Assembly (NCBI RefSeq): GCF_002929845.1
Contig: NZ_PJJS01000052.1
Coordinates: 1-64,000 of the forward strand
DNA: 64,000 nucleotides
Reading direction: 5' to 3'
From: Cryobacterium sp. M96
Lineage (GTDB): Bacteria; Actinomycetota; Actinomycetes; Actinomycetales; Microbacteriaceae
The stretch's first letter is position 1; each line of letters opens with the position of its first letter. A program made the translations under genes and the position numbers. Below the pieces are notes generated by a model. It was not told the DNA's origin. It made no database searches and was given only the letters and a program-made list of their open reading frames with translations. Below, one piece after another: positions 61,995 through 64,000 of this stretch.

Positions 61995-63980
61995 GTGGAT
62001 TCATTGGACGTTCCGGTCATCCCGGCGAGCGTTGCCAGCCCCGTCCGTTCGGGAGCGCCAGCGGGCAGCCTTGTGCGGTGGCTGCTTCGGAACCGTGTGC
62101 AGCCCGTCGGACCGGAGAGCCACGAAGACACGGTGACGAAGCGTCCCTGGTGGATGGTCATGTGTCTGACGGGCGTCGACTACTTCTCGACGTTGTCGTA
62201 CCTGCCGAGCATCGCCGTGCTGGCTGCCGGAGCACTGGCGCCGTTGGCGACCCTGCTGATCGTTGCACTGACCCTGCTGGGGATGTTGCCGATGTACCGG
62301 CGGGTGGCGAAGGAGAGCCCGCACGGCCAGGGTTCGGTGGCGATGCTCGAGCGGCTCCTCCCGTTCTGGAAGGGCAAGTTCTTCGTGCTGGTACTTCTGG
62401 GCTTCGTCGCAACGTCCTGGATCATCACGATCACCCTGTCGTCGGCGGATGCCACGGTCCACCTTCTTGAGAACCCATATGCGCCCAGCTTCCTCGAGGG
62501 GCATGCCGTGACGATCACGATCGTCCTGCTCCTCACCCTCGGCGGCGTCTTCCTTCTCGGTTTCAGCGAAGCCGTGGCGGTTGCCATCCCGCTGGTGGCG
62601 GTGTATCTCACCCTAAACGCCGTCGTCATCGGCGTCGGCCTCTACGACGTCCTCACGGAACCAGCCGCTCTCGCCGGATGGACAGACGCCCTCACCTCCC
62701 GCGGCGGGGGGTTCGGTGATCTTCTCGGTCCCGCCATCATCGCTTTCCCGCTGCTCGTGTTGGGTCTGTCCGGATTCGAGACCGGGGTGAGCATGATGCC
62801 CCTGGTTGCCTCGGCAGGGAAAACCACCGAGGAGCGCCTGGCTTCACGCATCCGCAACACCCGCAAGCTCCTGACCGCGGCGGCCCTCATCATGAGCGCC
62901 TACCTCCTCTCGAGCACCTTCGTCACCACCCTCCTCATCCCCGAGGAAGCTTTCGAAGACGGTGGCGAAGCCAGCGGCCGCGCACTGGCCTACCTGGCCC
63001 ACGAACTCGTCGGAAACACCTTCGGCACCGTCTACGACGTGAGCAGCATCCTCATCCTGTGGTTTGCGGGGGCGTCCGCGATGGCCGGCCTGATCAACAT
63101 TGTCCCGCGCTACCTGCCGTCATACGGCATGGCCCCCGAGTGGAGCCGCGCCGTGCGCCCCGTGGTTCTCGTCTACACCGGCATCAGTATCCTGATCACG
63201 ATTGGCTTCAACGCCGACGTCAACGCGCAGGCGGGCGCCTACGCCACCGGCATTCTGGCGATGATGGTGTCCGGAGCCGTCGCCGTCACGATCTCGGCGA
63301 TCCGACGCCACCAGCGCCGAGCCAGTGTCGCATTCACCATTCTGACCTTGATCCTCCTGTACGCCCTGGGCGAGAACATCTTGGAGAAGCCAGACGGCAT
63401 AGCCATTTCTGCGTTCTTCATTCTGGGAATCATCGTCGTTTCACTCGTATCCCGAGTTTCACGCACCACCGAACTGCGGGTGGAAACGGTCGAACTGGAC
63501 GAACAGGCGCGGCGCTTCATCACCGACTCGCTCGCCTTCGATGGCGCGTTGAACCTGATTGCGAACAAGCCGAAGCCGGGCAAACAGACCGATTATGCCG
63601 GAAAGGAGACGGCGCAGCGGGGGATGAATCCCGTGCCGGGTCGCGCTGACGTGCTGTTCCTGGAGATCGAGGTGGTGGATCCGTCTAGTTTCAGCGAGAC
63701 GCTCCATGTTCGCGGTGAAGAAGTCAACGGGCTTCGGGTGCTTCGAGCCCAGAGCCCCGCGGCTCCGAACGCCATCGCCGCCATCCTCTTGGCATTGCAG
63801 GACGCATCCGGAGTGCGACCTCACGCTTACTTTGAATGGTCAGAGGGCAACCCCCTAGGGCACCTCCTGCGCTACCTCCTCCTCGGCCAAGGAGATACCG
63901 CACCCGTCGTGCGCGAAATCCTTCGCCAGAGCGAAGCTGATCCGGCCCGCCGACCCGGAATCCACGTCGGCGGCGGCTGA
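61995..63980 (+). CDS. APC-superfamily permease
   Basis: 661 residues from GTG 61995 (reads MDSLDVPVIPASVAS). About 12 hydrophobic spans occupy residues 50-490 (WWMVMCLTGVDYFSTLSYLP, FPLLVLGLSGFETGVSMMPL with FETG typical of amino-acid/APC carriers). A cytoplasmic C-terminal domain of about 165 residues follows, without spans (RRFITDSLAFDGALNLIANK, ADVLFLEIEVVDPSSFS). The size and C-terminal domain fit actinobacterial APC permeases, sometimes annotated as amino-acid transporters. Substrate unknown. It lies downstream of the two damaged CorA genes in the same direction. Confidence 0.88.
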   Translation: MDSLDVPVIPASVASPVRSGAPAGSLVRWLLRNRVQPVGPESHEDTVTKRPWWMVMCLTGVDYFSTLSYLPSIAVLAAGALAPLATLLIVALTLLGMLPMYRRVAKESPHGQGSVAMLERLLPFWKGKFFVLVLLGFVATSWIITITLSSADATVHLLENPYAPSFLEGHAVTITIVLLLTLGGVFLLGFSEAVAVAIPLVAVYLTLNAVVIGVGLYDVLTEPAALAGWTDALTSRGGGFGDLLGPAIIAFPLLVLGLSGFETGVSMMPLVASAGKTTEERLASRIRNTRKLLTAAALIMSAYLLSSTFVTTLLIPEEAFEDGGEASGRALAYLAHELVGNTFGTVYDVSSILILWFAGASAMAGLINIVPRYLPSYGMAPEWSRAVRPVVLVYTGISILITIGFNADVNAQAGAYATGILAMMVSGAVAVTISAIRRHQRRASVAFTILTLILLYALGENILEKPDGIAISAFFILGIIVVSLVSRVSRTTELRVETVELDEQARRFITDSLAFDGALNLIANKPKPGKQTDYAGKETAQRGMNPVPGRADVLFLEIEVVDPSSFSETLHVRGEEVNGLRVLRAQSPAAPNAIAAILLALQDASGVRPHAYFEWSEGNPLGHLLRYLLLGQGDTAPVVREILRQSEADPARRPGIHVGGG

Positions 63981-64000
63981 CGGCGCCCCGTACAGCGACG

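Noticed and set aside
1..64000. CRISPR arrays, tRNA and rRNA genes
   Set aside because: No regularly spaced repeats, tRNA-like cloverleaf ends or rRNA segments were noticed on either strand while reading by eye.

Overview
The window is from a high-GC Gram-positive bacterium, most likely an actinobacterium of the order Micrococcales (Arthrobacter- or Cryobacterium-like). This rests on the GC-rich codon third positions, frequent GTG/TTG starts, and actinobacterial families: a DUF4913 protein, a class F sortase operon, a GPP34 protein, a choice-of-anchor/post-COAP surface protein and narGHJI-narK. No rRNA or tRNA gene and no CRISPR array was seen. The region is a mosaic: intact metabolic operons sit between many insertion sequences (IS) and broken genes, as expected of a plasmid or a genomic island. 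Which of the two it is cannot be decided here.

Layout. 1-3.4 kb: an IS21-like end, a small STAS-like protein, a GGDEF-EAL cyclic-di-GMP enzyme and a methyltransferase. 3.4-8.5 kb: IS-rich scar tissue, with DUF1016 nuclease remnants, an IS256-family element that splits a membrane-protein gene, an IS3 element with a nonsense mutation and an IS1380 remnant. 8.6-22.4 kb: a LacI-controlled catabolic locus. A YtfQRT/YjfF-type sugar ABC transporter, an enolase-superfamily dehydratase, the LacI regulator, an aldehyde dehydrogenase and a polyol-type SDR run leftward. A hydroxyacid dehydrogenase, a zinc alcohol dehydrogenase, a second SDR, a KDPG-type aldolase and a KDG-type kinase run rightward with overlapping stop/start codons. 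A 16-bp perfect palindrome between the two arms is the likely operator. The enzyme set implies import of a sugar or polyol, oxidation, dehydration to a 2-keto-3-deoxy acid, phosphorylation and aldol cleavage.

22.4-36.6 kb: accessory DNA, with a DUF4913 pseudogene, a truncated SRAP gene, an alpha/beta hydrolase, an orphan molybdopterin oxidoreductase, a blasticidin-deaminase-like enzyme, two uncharacterised genes (the second cut by another IS256 element), a DUF2945 protein, an IS3 remnant, a toxin-like/GPP34 cluster with frameshifts, and a TetR/IS256/IS4 junction. 36.6-41.6 kb: a beta-glucoside-type operon (solute-binding protein, two permeases, GH1) divergent from a TetR regulator. 41.6-46.6 kb: two broken IS1182-family copies in inverted orientation around a secreted choice-of-anchor L protein, which has a folded leader and a strong terminator hairpin.

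46.7-64 kb: a haloperoxidase-like hydrolase, narGHJI-narK for nitrate respiration and nitrate/nitrite exchange, IS3 debris, a secreted-protein/sortase F/lipoprotein operon, two successive CorA-type genes that are both broken, and an APC permease. Strongest leads for follow-up: the folded leader of the surface protein, the catabolic locus of unknown substrate, the IS-disrupted membrane protein that can be rebuilt exactly, and the sortase F operon with a non-standard sorting signal.
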